From: Chlamydomonas sphaeroides
Taxonomy: Eukaryota; Chlorophyta; Chlorophyceae; Chlamydomonadales; Chlamydomonadaceae
Reading direction: 5' to 3'
Assembly: GCA_001662425.1 (NCBI GenBank)
Contig: BDDC01000432.1
Coordinates: 4,242-52,267 of the forward strand
Length of the DNA: 48,026 nt
Shown piece after piece: positions 21,601 through 33,800 of the stretch. The notes beneath the pieces are model-generated. The model made no database searches. It was not told the origin of the DNA and saw nothing but the letters and a program-made list of their open reading frames with translations. Each line of letters opens with the position of its first letter. Position 1 is the first letter of the stretch. The position numbers were made by a program, and so were the translations under genes.

Positions 21601-24600
21601 GCGGCGCAGTCCTCTAAACCCGCTGTACACGCCCGCAGCCCCGCCTCACACTGGTGTCTGCGTTCTTGGGGAACACAAACAAGCTCTCCTCCTCGAAGAT
21701 CTGCTCCCCGAACACCACCACGCCGCGGATGAGCGCTGCGTCGTTGCTGGTTCGGAGGACCTGAGGTGGAGGGCGATGTTACCAGGCAAGGTGTGTGCGT
21801 GTGATTGTGTGTTGCTATTGCTGTTATGCGGGGCGGTGGGGCCCCGCTGCCAGGCCACCATACGGTCAACGGCAGCACAGGAGACACACAGCAACCAACA
21901 CCGGCGCCCGACCCCAAACCCTCGCACCCATCTCTCCTACCAGGTCGCATGAGGAGGTCTCCTTGTTGATGGCAATGTAGGAGTCCACCCGCGTGTCGGG
22001 CGGGATGAGGGAGCCGCGCTCAGGCTGGAGGCGGGCGGACCGGCCGGCGGGCGCACAGCGTTAGTGCTGGGGGCGCTCATCAAGGAGCAGGTGCAACACA
22101 CGTGTCGAGCAGCAGCAGCTCGCATGCAGCCGCAGGGGTCGCGCTCTAGCTGGGGAGGCCCAAGCGAGCGTGGCGTTGCGCAGCGTTGTTGTTGGTGGTG
22201 GGGCGCGGGAGCAGCCACGGAGGGAGGCGATGCAGCGATCCCCAAGCAAACCCCGCGCTCCCGACTTGGACGCCATCATTCCCCTCCCATCGCACTCTCA
22301 CCGGCGCCTCCTTGGCCGCCGCCCGGCTGTTGGCGTAGGAGGCCAGCTCGTACAGCAGCTCCTGCTTGCGCTGCGCCAGCTCCGCAACCGCCGCCTGCTG
22401 CTCGGAGAAGTCGACCTCGGCGGCCACGCCCGGGGCCACGTCCAGGTCCAGGGGCAGGTAGCCGCGGATCTGAGCGAGGGAGGGGCGAGGGCGGATGGCG
22501 GGGAGGGGGTGGGGTGGCAGGAGAGGGCACGGACAGTGATGAACCAGGGATTGCCCTGGGCCACGTCCAGGTCCAGGGCCAGGTAGCCGCGGATCTTATG
22601 TGATGAGGGCGATGGACGAAGGCTCAGGAAGACGATGGAAGGACAACGGTGGGCCGCTGGCCGGTATGGACCAGCACAGAGTGCGACAGCATTGGGCGCT
22701 CCCGCCCCTGGTCCACTCTGACTCACTCACCCTGCCGCACCCCGCTCGAGCTCACCTCGCCCTCCACGCCCGCCACCACCACCTGCTCCCGGCCGTCGTT
22801 GCGATAGTCCGCACGCAGGATGGCGGCCACGGGGCCGGCCAGGTGGTCTCTGCGGGCGTGTCACCAGGGGATTGTGGGAGGGGCAAAGGTCAGAGGCTTG
22901 CTGTGTACGTGTGCGCCTCGTGCTTATCGGCGCCCAGCCCCCCCTGTGAGCCTTCGTACATCAGTGTACATGAATGTATGATAGGTCTTGCCCCCACCTG
23001 TACACCACCTCGCCGCTGTCGGCTCGCCGGACCTCCATCTGCAGGGGCGAGTGTTGAGTCAGACAGGAGCAGGGACAGCATGTTGCCGCGAGGTCCTAGG
23101 CCGGCAGGCAGGCGGTGGCTTGGGAAGGGGCGCGGGCGCGGGCAAGCAGGTCGTGGCGCAGAGCGGGGCGGCAGGCGTGGGTCGCAGCCGCGCAGGCGTG
23201 GCGGCGCGGGGTGTTGGTGGCTGCCGCATGTGTTGGGAGCGACAAGTTGCCGCAGCAGCGGCTGGCGGTCGCGGCAGCTGAGGCGCAGAGTTGGGGCAGC
23301 TGCCGAGGGCGCCGTGTCACTCGTCCGGGACCTCGGCCCCGCCCCGGGCCCTGGTATCCGTGCCCCGACCCATGCCCCCGCGCCCTCGCCCTTGCTCGCT
23401 CCCTGCCGTCCCGCGACTCGTGCCTCCCTGAAGCCACATGGCCTCCGCACCCCCTGCCCCGCGCCCGCGCACCCTTGTGCCCGCTCGCAGCCTCTACCCA
23501 TGGTGTACCTGCCGTGCCCACCCCGGGCACCGCACCGCCCCACGCGGCCGCCACGCCGAACCCGGCCGTATGCACGGCAGGGTGCGGACCTGCGCCCCTG
23601 CCGTGCATCCGCCCCTGCCGTGCGTCCGCCCCTGTAGCCACCCGTGCCCATTCCCGTGCCCCCATGGCCCTGCCCCGCCCCAGCCCCGCCCTACGCGGCA
23701 GCCACACCGCACCCGTCCGTTGCTCCAGCCGCTGATGAGCTCCGGCAGGCCGTCCCCGTCCAGGTCGTACGAGGCGATGGCACACACGCTGTGCTTGGAC
23801 TTGACACGCCACACCCGGTCCAGCCTGGGGCGGGGGTGGGGGAGGAGGTTGGGCGGGGATGAGGGAGGCGCAGACATGGTGCAGCGCAAGCGCGACGCGC
23901 TGCAGTAGGATGAGGCGGGAGCCTGGGGCAACAGGCCCTGCTGCTTCTGCGCACCTCCACCGCTGCCGCTGCTGCCTACAACAGCAGCCCGCCCGCCGCC
24001 CGCCACCCACCGAGGCGCCCGGAGCCGCCGCCACGCGGCGGCCCACCCGCCCCACCGCAGCGCGGTGCGCCCGCCCAACACCATGCGCCACCGCACCCCG
24101 CCCAACCCGTCCTGGCGTACATTCCCCCCGCCCTGGCGCACCCCGCGCACCTGTCGTACAGTCCGATGGTGCCGTTGACGAGCGCGTACCCGAAGCGAGG
24201 CCCGATCACGGCCGCCAGCGCCACGAACTGATCCGCCTCGGGCACCTCGGCCACGACGTCCTCGCCACAGAAGATGCGCACGTCAAAATCGTCCGAGCCC
24301 ACCTGCGCGGACGGGGTTTGGGTCGCCGCATGGGTTTCGCGGCATTCGTAACGTATGCCTACGATGCGGTGGGTCGCTGCGAACTCAGCAATTGCTTCAA
24401 GCCAACTCAAGAGCCCACGCCAAGCCACGGCACGACACCGCACGGCACGGCGCTGCGTGGCGCGGCACGGCGCCGTACGGCGCCCCACGGCGCTGCACCG
24501 GACGGCACGGCACGGCGCACCAGCAGCTCGTTGCGGCCGTCTTGGTCCACATCGCATAGGGCCATGGCCGACACATTGTCACCCGTCACCGTCCACAGCA

Positions 24601-25332
24601 CCTCGCTGCCCTCGGCCGAGTAGCCCTGGTGCAGGGGAGGGAGGGAGGGAGGGAGGGAGGAAGGAGGTAGGGGTGCAGTGGTGGGTGCGAGAGCGTAGGC
24701 GCGTGAAGGAAGCAGGGCAGGGCAGGGCAGGGCAGGGCACACGTACAAGGAGTCGATGCCGCCTTCCTGACAAAAACACACATGCCGCCCACCCGCCTTT
24801 CCCCACCGCCCCACCTGAATGGAGCAGTTGCCACCCACGATCGCCATCTGCGCGTCGCTGGTGCCGAACTGGCCAACTAGGCACACGTTGACGCCGTCTC
24901 CCACGTCCTTGTAAAACAGGTCGCGGTTGGTGTCCACATCGTAACATTGCAGGTTGGCGGCTGTGCCCACAAGCAGCACGTCGCGGTTGCCCACCAGGCC
25001 GCCAGCTACCACGGCCGTGATCTGCTTGTTGATGTTTAGATAGCTAATCTGGTTGTCAGGGCCGCCGCTCTGTTGGTGCGGCTGGTGCAGGAAGACCTTG
25101 CCGCCCACGGTGGCGGCAGCCAGCGACGGGACCTTGCCATCGAAGCGGCCGATCGTGGCCTGCGCACGCTGGATTTTCTCTGCAGGGCCGCGAGGAGTAA
25201 GTAGGAGTAGCTCGCGGGGGTGAGGCGTGGAGCGCGGCAGCGCAAGCGGGGCGAGATGGTGCGAGACCGGGCACTGGTATGCTGTGCAACCAGCTTACCA
25301 TTCAGGTGCAGCTGGAATGCTGGCACAAGCAT
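18686..25332 (-). CDS. BBS2: BBS2, BBSome subunit (Bardet-Biedl syndrome 2 homologue), 16 exons
   Basis: Exons on the minus strand, 5' to 3': 25332-25299, 25179-24815, 24625-24521, 24302-24151, 23824-23713, 23038-22998, 22849-22756, 22469-22302, 22024-21941, 21760-21650, 21377-21324, 21081-20951, 20471-20309, 19990-19853, 19360-19203, 18896-18686. Phases agree throughout, giving 706 aa (human BBS2 is 721). The start MLVPAFQLHLN matches the family. The N-terminal beta-propeller (about 1-301) contains VGGKVFLHQPH, LLVGT, GGNCSIQ, LWTVTGDNV, ELLVGSDDFDVRIF, GYALVNGTIG and ELISGWSNG. A coiled coil follows (about 310-350, EQQAAVAELAQRKQELLYEL), then GAE/platform regions with FHVFE and DFPTAMAAFKEVL. 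The C-terminal helical part has NADMADSSNLLKQLL, KAEDARLL and ALFKIIREG. BBS2 is a core subunit of the BBSome, which moves signalling and lipidated proteins out of cilia with IFT trains. The gene looks intact. Confidence 0.96.
24423..24510. repeat. CGGCA-type degenerate repeat in BBS2 intron 3
   Basis: Repeated CGGCACGGCGC-like pentamer and decamer units fill most of the intron between BBS2 exons 3 and 4, just next to the exon 3 donor. Intron 2 of the same gene carries a GGGAGG run (about 24637-24665) and a GGCAG run (about 24715-24738). Confidence 0.8.
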
Positions 25333-26502
25333 TGTGCCCCCGCAGCGTCCCTAGCCTTCGCAGCGCCGCGTCATAAATGTTCCATTTCCGACGGGTTCGG
25401 AGAGCTTTCTTGACCACAACTACACGCTGAATTGGTGGTTTATGCTGCTTTGATATTGCGAGCCGAGGAGCGACGCGTCGTGTTCGAATGGACCCAAGGA
25501 TTACCGGTTGCAACTTATGAGTGCTACACACTCAAGGATGCTGGCATGTGGAGGGTGATGGCGAGGAACGTGCACCTTTGCACCTTTCACTACGAGGGTG
25601 GGCACGACATGCACGAACCCGTTCCCCTGTTATTCCACTGCTGTTCCCCGCCCAGTTGACGCCTGCCCGAATTCTCTGCAATGTGTTTGGATTCAGGGCC
25701 ATATCACATGAAAGGGCCATATCACATGCATATCGCACACTTCGCTTGCGTGGAGCCAGCGCTGTCGGTTACCCTGCATTCTGCGGCATATCCTATCGTG
25801 ACTGGTCGCTGGCTGGGGAACGTTGTAGAGAGGAGAGGACGAGAACGCGCCACGCAGTACGCCACGTGGCTCTAGCCAGAGCGTGGGCCGAGCTAGTGAA
25901 ACTCGGGCGCCAGGGCAGCCTCGAGCACTGGCTCGGGGAAGGCTGCGGACCCCCCTTCGCTGGCTGGGCTCACTCCAAGTTCGAGGGAGCGCGCAACCGC
26001 TGTGGCGCCTCCTCCTGGTACTCCTCCTGAAGCTCCTCCTGGAGCTCCTCCTGGAGCTCCTCCTGGGCAGGGGCCCCTCGCGCGTGGACAGGGAACTCGA
26101 CTTGCAGGGGACTCCTAAAAATGAGAGGCCGCACGCCGCGCGCACTGACCGCTGGAACGCCCGTCCAACTGGACCAAAAGTCTCAAACTCTATCTAGCGT
26201 TCAGGATATCCCCTCGACATGGACCCACCGGTGTGGTGGATTCGGGCCCCGCCACCGAACGCAGGGTTCATCCCTGACCACACGTCAATTTCAAGCGACC
26301 GCGCCTGCTCATTAACGGGGTCTGTAGCAGGTTACCGACGCACATCGTGCGAGAGTCCGCTGTTCGCGAGCACCAACCCAATGCGTTGGCTGCACAGCCG
26401 GTGGAGGTAGCGGCACCACCAGGCACACTCCTGGCGGCAGCAAATGAGGTTCGGAGGATTGATCCCCTCCACCATGTATGGTGGGCCCGGGACGTGCCCT
26501 TC
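25333..26502. other. Intergenic between BBS2 and kinase B; no gene seen
   Basis: This should include the BBS2 promoter next to 25333, but no motif is assignable. A direct repeat of GGGCCATATCACATG occurs near 25697-25730. A short CTCCTCCTGGAG repeat lies near 26020-26070 and creates an artificial Leu-rich reading frame. The last 300 bp may belong to a decayed retroelement (see next entry). Confidence 0.35.
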
Positions 26503-26940
26503 AGGAGGGGGAGAATGTGGCAGGGCTGGTCCCCCCATGTAAAACAACAACGAAGCCAAACCCATATATACACGTGGTGGCAGCCCGTGGAGCATCTCCA
26601 TCATAACCAGAGTGAAAGTCAGAGTTGAGTACCCTAGACAACCGCCATCACTGCTGGCAGCCCGGGGACTCTCAGAAAAGATCGGTTAGTGTGTTGTCCC
26701 AGGGGTCTAGCTGGGACCATGTCGCCAAACAAGGGCCTGGGTGGCTGGTGGCTGGTCGCTCGGCTCCTCCTCGAGTTGCCGATTACCTGGAGCAGGGTTG
26801 ACCCCCACGTGGGTGAACCCTGACCAGCTGACCTGGAGTAGAGTAGGCTAAGGCTGTACCCGCCGTGCGTGCCTGGCTGTGCTCTTCTCTGGTCTGCTCT
26901 GGTCTTCTCAACGTCATTTTGCTGCACGCTGACCGTCACA
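26503..26940 (+). mobile_element. Possible LTR-retrotransposon 3' end (polypurine tract plus LTR)
   Basis: A 13-base purine run (AGGAGGGGGAGAA, 26503-26515) is followed directly by TGTGGCAGGG at 26516. A candidate end CACA at 26940 would make a 425-bp LTR with TGTG...CACA termini and a TATA-like ATATATAC near 26562. A polypurine tract abutting TG is the usual 3' LTR boundary in Ty3-type elements (established knowledge). No second LTR, target duplication or recognisable pol sequence was found, so this is a tentative, truncated remnant. Confidence 0.3.
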
Positions 26941-27812
26941 TTGCCACCTAGACCAGACGCAAACAGTCGGTCAATATGCGGTGATAGCTTGGACTATTTT
27001 AGGGGTCTCGGGCACGTTAACCGCCGTGAGAGCACAGCACAGCACAGCACAGCACAGCACAGCACAGCACAGCACAGCACAGCACAGCACACCATGTTGT
27101 CCAATTATGTCCACAGCACTATGAAGATGAGCTTGTTCTTGTTTAAGAGAAAGAGAGCAAAAGTACGCGAAGGCAGCTATGAATTAACTGCATTGGGCAG
27201 CACAGGCTTACACTAGGTGTCTCCCCTGGTGTCACCCTGTGTCACCCTGTGCCCCTCTGCCCTGCGCTCTGACGTATTGAGTTATAGGGAGTCGTTGTGG
27301 CTCCCGGGATCATCGCCATGCGTTGCAGCAGAGCCCGAAGAAACACCGCTTACCGGATAAGCGGGCGAGGTGTGGACGGTGCGGAGTTCAAGCTTTAACC
27401 GCAACCGCCGAAGTTGCTGCTCGGCCTGGGGCTGGCCACCCATCGCTGACGTGAGTGGCCTGCAGCAGAGCATGGTAGCGCAACCCAATTGCCCCCGTCC
27501 TGCAGCTGCAATGGTCTGGCCAGGTCTGGCCAGGGCGATGGCGAGTGCTTTTGAGTGCTCTCCGCATGACGCGCGTGGGTTGCAGACAAAATATGTGACT
27601 TGCAGTGTCCCAAATGTTGACAGCCATCTTGCAATAAAGGAGGAATGCGGGAACGGCACTACGCCCAAAGAAAATCGTAAAAGATGTGAACAACGTAAAC
27701 GGGCGCGCTACACTATGATAGCTCGTAATTACCTGCAACGCAGCGTTCTTCAGTGATAGCAGCAAACGTTGACGGCATGGCTGAGTCAACGAGCCCGCTG
27801 CGCAGCTAAACG
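26941..27812. other. Upstream region of kinase B
   Basis: No gene was recognised. The region is moderately AT-richer than the genes, contains the (AGCAC)n array listed separately, and presumably carries the kinase B promoter and 5'UTR. It shows no clear similarity to the region upstream of kinase A. Confidence 0.35.
27031..27092. repeat. (AGCAC)n microsatellite
   Basis: About twelve perfect AGCAC pentamers lie some 720 bp upstream of the kinase B start codon. Confidence 0.95.
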
Positions 27813-30800
27813 ATGCCATTATCCTGCTGCTTTGGCCTTGGCCAACGTGAGTGTAAGGAGGAGGACGCCAAGCACTGCGAGGCTGGCCGTCAAGACGAGC
27901 ACGACGAACACAAGGCCGCTCCAACTCACACGGACGTGACCAGTACAAGTGCATTGCAGCAGGTGAGCTACTTGAACTGGAAACGCGAGGTGTGGTGATG
28001 GCAGGACCGGCGACGTTTCGGTGCGGTGCAGGCCTGCGCTACGCTGCAGCATGCCCTACCTGTGTCAAGCAATAGCAGCTGGTCGTCAGTGCTCTCGGTG
28101 CTGCTGAAGGTCATCACACAGCATCTGGGATGCAAGGCCGCCAGGTGCGCGAGATGTAGAGCGACAGGTTCTAAAAAAAGCACATAGGACGATTTAAATC
28201 TAGTCCTTGGAAGGCTCCGAGGCGCACCGCGGCAGCCGTCGAACCGTCCGCCGCCGCTCGCGTCTGCAACTACGAAGGGCTGCCGTAACCCTGCTGAAAC
28301 CCGTTTCCACCCGTTCTTCCGAAGCATGCGTCCTCCCGCACCCCAATTCGTGCTTCCCAGTTATCTCTAACAGTCCGCTCGCCTGCTTCCTCTGTATGGG
28401 TTGTGCAATTGTTTGAGAGCTCAGGCTGTGCATCATCACCGGCGAGCGGCTGGCCCACACCTTTGGCGATGGAGGTTTCCCCATCCAGCCCCTGCTGCCG
28501 GATCTCGCAGAGGCCCTGGCTAAGCAGGTGCGGGCTCAGCAGCGGCAACGAAGCCCTCACTGGAAAGCATACCGTAGTCGATCGCCCAGTTGCCGCTGCC
28601 TTGCTCGCCTACCCGCCTGCTGCCTTCTCCATGTGGCCACAGGCGCTGCAGCCGCATCCCTCCGTGCTGGTCCTGCACTGCCCCAGCGCACCCAACGGAT
28701 GGGGCCTCACCACCACCAACAGCATCAGCGCCGCTGCCGCCATCGCCAGCCCTATCAGCCCCGTGCCTGCCGGCTCTTCCGTGACCCTGGCTCCCGGGGA
28801 CTGCCTCGTCCTCCCCATCCGCCACGGTGGCAGCCCGCTACCGGCGGCACTGCTCCTCAGCTGGGGGCCAGGGCCAGGGCCGCAGGGCCCGGCGGTGCCT
28901 GGTGTGTCGATGGCGGCGGCAGCACTGCCGTTGGCGCTGAGCCCAGCCGAGCTGGCGGCGCTGCAGCGGACGGCACAGCTGGCGGGCTTCGTAGTCGGGC
29001 TAGGGTGAGCGGGGAAAGACAGCGGCTGGTGCTCCGTCCGCCAGCATGCGGTTCTGGTCCTGTCAGGGGCGGGCATGAGCCTGGGCTGGGCTGCCAGGTT
29101 GCAATGCGACGCCTAGCTACGGCCTACATGTAGGTCCCAGGGCCTAGGAGTGCTCCCGAGGGGCTTGGACCCAGGGCCTAGGAGTGGCTGGGTATGAGGG
29201 CCCAGGGGCCTAGGAGTGGCTGGGTATGAGGGCCCAGGGGCCTAGGAGTGCCGCGGTAAGGTAGCTCGCTGCGTGCCGCCGGAGCTCCGAGGGTGACGCG
29301 CGGTGGCGTTTTTCCGGATGGCTCCCGTCCCTGATCAGCGATCTGGAGCAGCCACACCTACGCCTGCGCCGGCTGACCTGCCCCGTCACACATTGACTGC
29401 CAGGGACCTGACCTGACCTGACCTGACCTGACCTGACCTGACCTGACCTGACCTGACCTGACCTGACCTGACCCGACCTGACCTGACCTGACCTGACCTG
29501 ACCTGACGCCCAAAGCCGAAGGCCCTGCCTCCCCACCTCACCCCGTCCCACCACCCCGCCAGGGACACGAACAAGGCGCAGCAGGTGGTCCGCCGCTGCC
29601 GCCACCTGGCGCTCATGACGTCAGCGCCAAGCCTGTCCGACCTGGCCACCTCGCTGCTGCTAGGGGTCACGGATGCCGTACATCTGGTGTACGGGCTTTC
29701 CGTGATGCCCGTGCTGGCGGCCGTACACGGGCCTGGGTCGCCGGCGTTGCTGCTGTCGCGGCGAGTCTACGCCGGCAGACACGCCGGGTGAGCCCCGTTG
29801 GAGGCACGCAGGGGTGCGAGGGCCCCAACACGCTACCGAGATTGCGTTGGCCGAACACGATCGCCAAGCAGGGTGTGTCCATCCGCTGCCCGAAGGCTGC
29901 AAGGCCAAGTAAGGTTCAACCGACCCCAACTGACTCCAGCCGACCCCAACTAACCCCAACCGACCCCAACCGACCACATCACACTCCATGCTTGCCTGCC
30001 GGCAGAGGCTCTGGCTCCAGCAGCGTCGCGTCGGGCAGCCTGGTCGGCGCCAGCAGCCTCAGCCAGCAGACGGCGGCGGCCGCCTCGGCCAGCAACCCCT
30101 ACTGCCAGCTCGGCAGCAGCCAGGCGGCCGCCGGCGGCCCGGACGCCGCCGCCGGCGCCGCTGTCGTTGCCGCTGGCACGACCATGGCGTCCCTGGCGCA
30201 GTCGGAGGCGGCGGCGGCTCGCGTGCGTGCCGTGAGCTGCGCGCTGGGCCACACGCTGCTGCTGCAGGCCTGCAGGTACAGGGCGTGGAAGGGGGAACAG
30301 CAAGGCTGTCTGCGACTTGGGAGGTCGGGGGAAGATGCCGGGGCCGAGACACACGGGGACAAGGGCGGCCTGCAGGTAAAGGGCGTGGGAGGGGGAAGAG
30401 CAGGGTTGTCCAGGGCTGCCGGCGTGTTGTGCGTGGCGTGAAGGGGGCGTTGCCGGCTTGGCTGCGGTGATTGGGGCCTCAAGTGCACGGTGCAGACGCC
30501 GGCAGGACGGCTGCGGCCGGGCCCCGAGCGCCCGGCTGGCTGGTGGCGGGCTGGGCTGTCGGGGCCAAGGGGGGGTGGCGGCGGCAGCAGCTGCCGCCGT
30601 CCTCGGCACACGTGCGGAAGGGAGTGTGGAGGCTGCTTTGGGGCCGGGGCCAAGGCGAGGACGGTGTGAGATCGGTGTGCGTGGCCACAATGTGCGAACA
30701 CGTGCACATGCCCTACCGGATCCTCGGCCTCCCTCCCTCATGCAGACCTCCATCTGGCACCAGCGCGCGGCCGCCGCAGCTGCAGGCAGCTCCGGGCAGC

Positions 30801-33800
30801 TCCGGCCTCCTGACCGCCGCGCCACCGCTTGATTCCGCAAAGGCGAGGCCCCCTGCCGCTCACCATACTCGCTCGACCAGCCCCGCCTACCATGCCGACC
30901 TCCGTACCATGGCCTTGCCACCCACACCGCACACATCAGGCCTGCCCTACCTGATCTCTGTCACGCCCTTCCATCCCTGCCCGTCGCCCCATTCCCTTTC
31001 CCATTGCTCCTTATCCTTCGACCCACAGGCCAGCCCACATGACCCCACCCTTGGACGTGGGCACATTCTCACCGGCAGCCTGCCGCCGGCCGGCGCGCCG
31101 CCGCTGGCGGCGGTGCTGGTGCCCGACGCGGGCTCGTACATCCTGGAAGACACGCAGCCCTGCCGCGACCTGCTGATCGTGGCCAACCTGACCGGCGGCC
31201 GAGCAGGGAGCGTGGTGCTGCTGGTTGAGCCGGACCTGACGACGGTCAGCAGCCCCTTGTGCAGCCCCGTCGCCGCCGGGGGGCCCAAAGCGACGGCGGC
31301 GGCCCGGGCCCTCGACGGCGGCGCAGCGCGGCCGCTGCCGCCAGGGGCGATAGCGGCGGGTTTGGAGGTAGTCGACGTCGGCGGCGACGGCGCTGACCTG
31401 CCGACACAGCTGACGGGGGCGGAGCCGCTGCTGCTGACCTCTGCGGCGATGTTGCCAACGGTGCCGCTGTCACCGTTGGCGGCGGCGCCGTTCCGGCTGG
31501 CGCTGTACATCGTGTCCCGCGAGGCGCTGCCGCCGGGGCTGCTGCGGTCGCTATCGGCGGAGCTTCAGGATGTCGTACAGGTACGGCGCGTTCGTCGCAC
31601 GGGTTACGGATGCTCGGCAGCACGCACTTATGGATTTCACATGTCGCCTTCGTTACTACTCGTGTACCCCACGCCCGTTGCAGTCCCTCTTCACGGTTTT
31701 CCGCGCGGCCGTGGCCGGGCCCAGGACCACGGAGCTGGGGCTGCCCGGCGCCATCGCAAGCCGAGCGCCCAGCGACTTCCGCCGCCTGCAGGAACAGTTG
31801 CTCGGCGAGGCGGCCGTCGCCGCCGCCGTCGCTGCCGCGTCCGTTCTCCACAACACGGCGCCGCTGCAGCGGTCTATCACACCCGACGGCGCCGGCGTCG
31901 ACGCAGCGCTCAGCACGTCACTGCCGCTGCCGCAGATGCTGGATCCTCCTCCGGTCGCAGCCCCGCGCAGCCTCAAGGACGACGGCGCCGCGCCGCCGCA
32001 GCGCTCCAGCGCCGGCCTGCAGCCGTCGCCGCCGCCGGTCGCCGGCCGCATGCAGCTTCCCTCGCCGCGCCCTACCGTAGGCGACGACGGCTGCGGCAAG
32101 CGCAGCAGCCTCAAGGGACCTCTGGCTTCCCCGCGAGGCGACCACCCGGCGGCCAAGCTCGCGCCACTGAGCCAGCCGCACCCACAGTCGGCGGATGCGG
32201 CCGCGGGGCAGGGGGAGCTGGGGAGCGCTGGCGCCGGCGGTGGCTGCCGGGCACGGACTTCGCCGGGCGCTGCGCAAGGGCCAGCGACGGCCAGCGGCAT
32301 GGAGGTGCTGCGGCGCTTCCCCACGGATGAGCTGATCGGTGGGTCGGGCTGGGCCAATCACATCCTGGGGCACGTTCTCCCATGAACAGTGGCCCAAGCA
32401 CCGCGGGGCCGGCATGCCTCATCCTCTGGCTCCTGGTGCCTGCTTGCGTGCATTGGGATTGCTTGGGCCGCTGACCACCACTGCAGCGCCACCTCCATGT
32501 TGATTCATGCCGCCTCATGCCGCCTGAAAGCACTCCACGTCGTAGCCCAGCACCTGCACTGCCTGGGCCGGCAGCGGAACCTCAGCGGACCAGCCTGCCC
32601 AACCCTGCCCGCCAACCGCTTCCTGCAACCTGTGCTCCTCCTCAACGCCTCCCTTGCAGCACCGGCCTCTGCCACTGCGGACGGCGAGCCAAGCGCCGAG
32701 GTGCCTCTGGAGCTCTTAATGCCGCCACTGCTGCCACCGCTGGTACAGCCTCCGCTGGAGCTGGAGCGGCAGCAGGGTGACACGGCCATGCAGGTGGGTG
32801 CTGCAGCTGTCAATAGTTGTCAATAACTTGATACGGTAGTTGTTGATACCTGAGTAGCTGTTGGTATGGCTCTCTACACAGCTGCACCAGGTGAATGTGG
32901 CACTAGGTCGCTTGCTAGTGTGCACGCAAACGTACAAGAAGGGCAACTCGTCCCATGTAGGCACTGGTCACCGGCATCCGCACAAGGCTGGCTGCCACGG
33001 GCGAGGCCGCAGCCTCTGACTCAAGGTGGGCACTAGGCCGGGCGGCAAGACCAGCCCACAGCACAACCGGTCCTGGGCACAAGGGCCATATGGCCCAGCA
33101 CAGCAGGACTCAGGCAGCAGGGCCCAGCGCAGCGGGGCTCAGCGCAGAAGGGCTCAGCACAGCAGGACCCAGCACAGGAGGGCATAGCACAGCAGGGCCA
33201 GATGTAGCGGTACATAAGGCAGCAGGCAGACTGGCCCTTATGCATGCCCCACCCCAACCTGCCGCATCCGCAGGGCAACGCTGGCTGCTGAGCTGGATGC
33301 GGTGCAGCTCCTGGAGGCACTGGGCCGGGGCGGCCAGGGTGAGGCGGGGCAGGGTGGCGGTCGGGGGCCAAGAGAGGCGACTACCGCGCCTCGCCCACCT
33401 GTCCCAGAAACATGGCCTGCTGACGTCATGCAAGCTGACCCCAACCGCCAACTTCCCCATCCGCCAACACCCTCAAACGCCCATAACCACCAGCACCCTC
33501 AACTACCTCCAACTGACAACGCCCCAACTACGCAGGTGTCGTGTTCAGGGGCACAATCCACGGCCTGGAGACGGCCGTCAAGGTGGGGGCAGCAGCGAGG
33601 GGGTGCTGGTTGCTGGGCTGGCCGGCGGTGGGCGCCTTGGTAGGGCAGGCAGGGGCAGAGGTGCTGGCAACAGCCGCACTGATGTGTTACTGTTCCAGGC
33701 CTCCAAACATAGCATATGTGTTCTAATATTGTTCAAAGTTTATGTAAGTTGATCGGTACCAGCGCTGATGGCAGCCGCATCATGTATGTACCCCGGGGCC

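Noticed and set aside
26020..26070. Leu-rich membrane-like segment
   Set aside because: An artefact of the CTCCTCCTGGAG tandem repeat in one frame, not a transmembrane protein.
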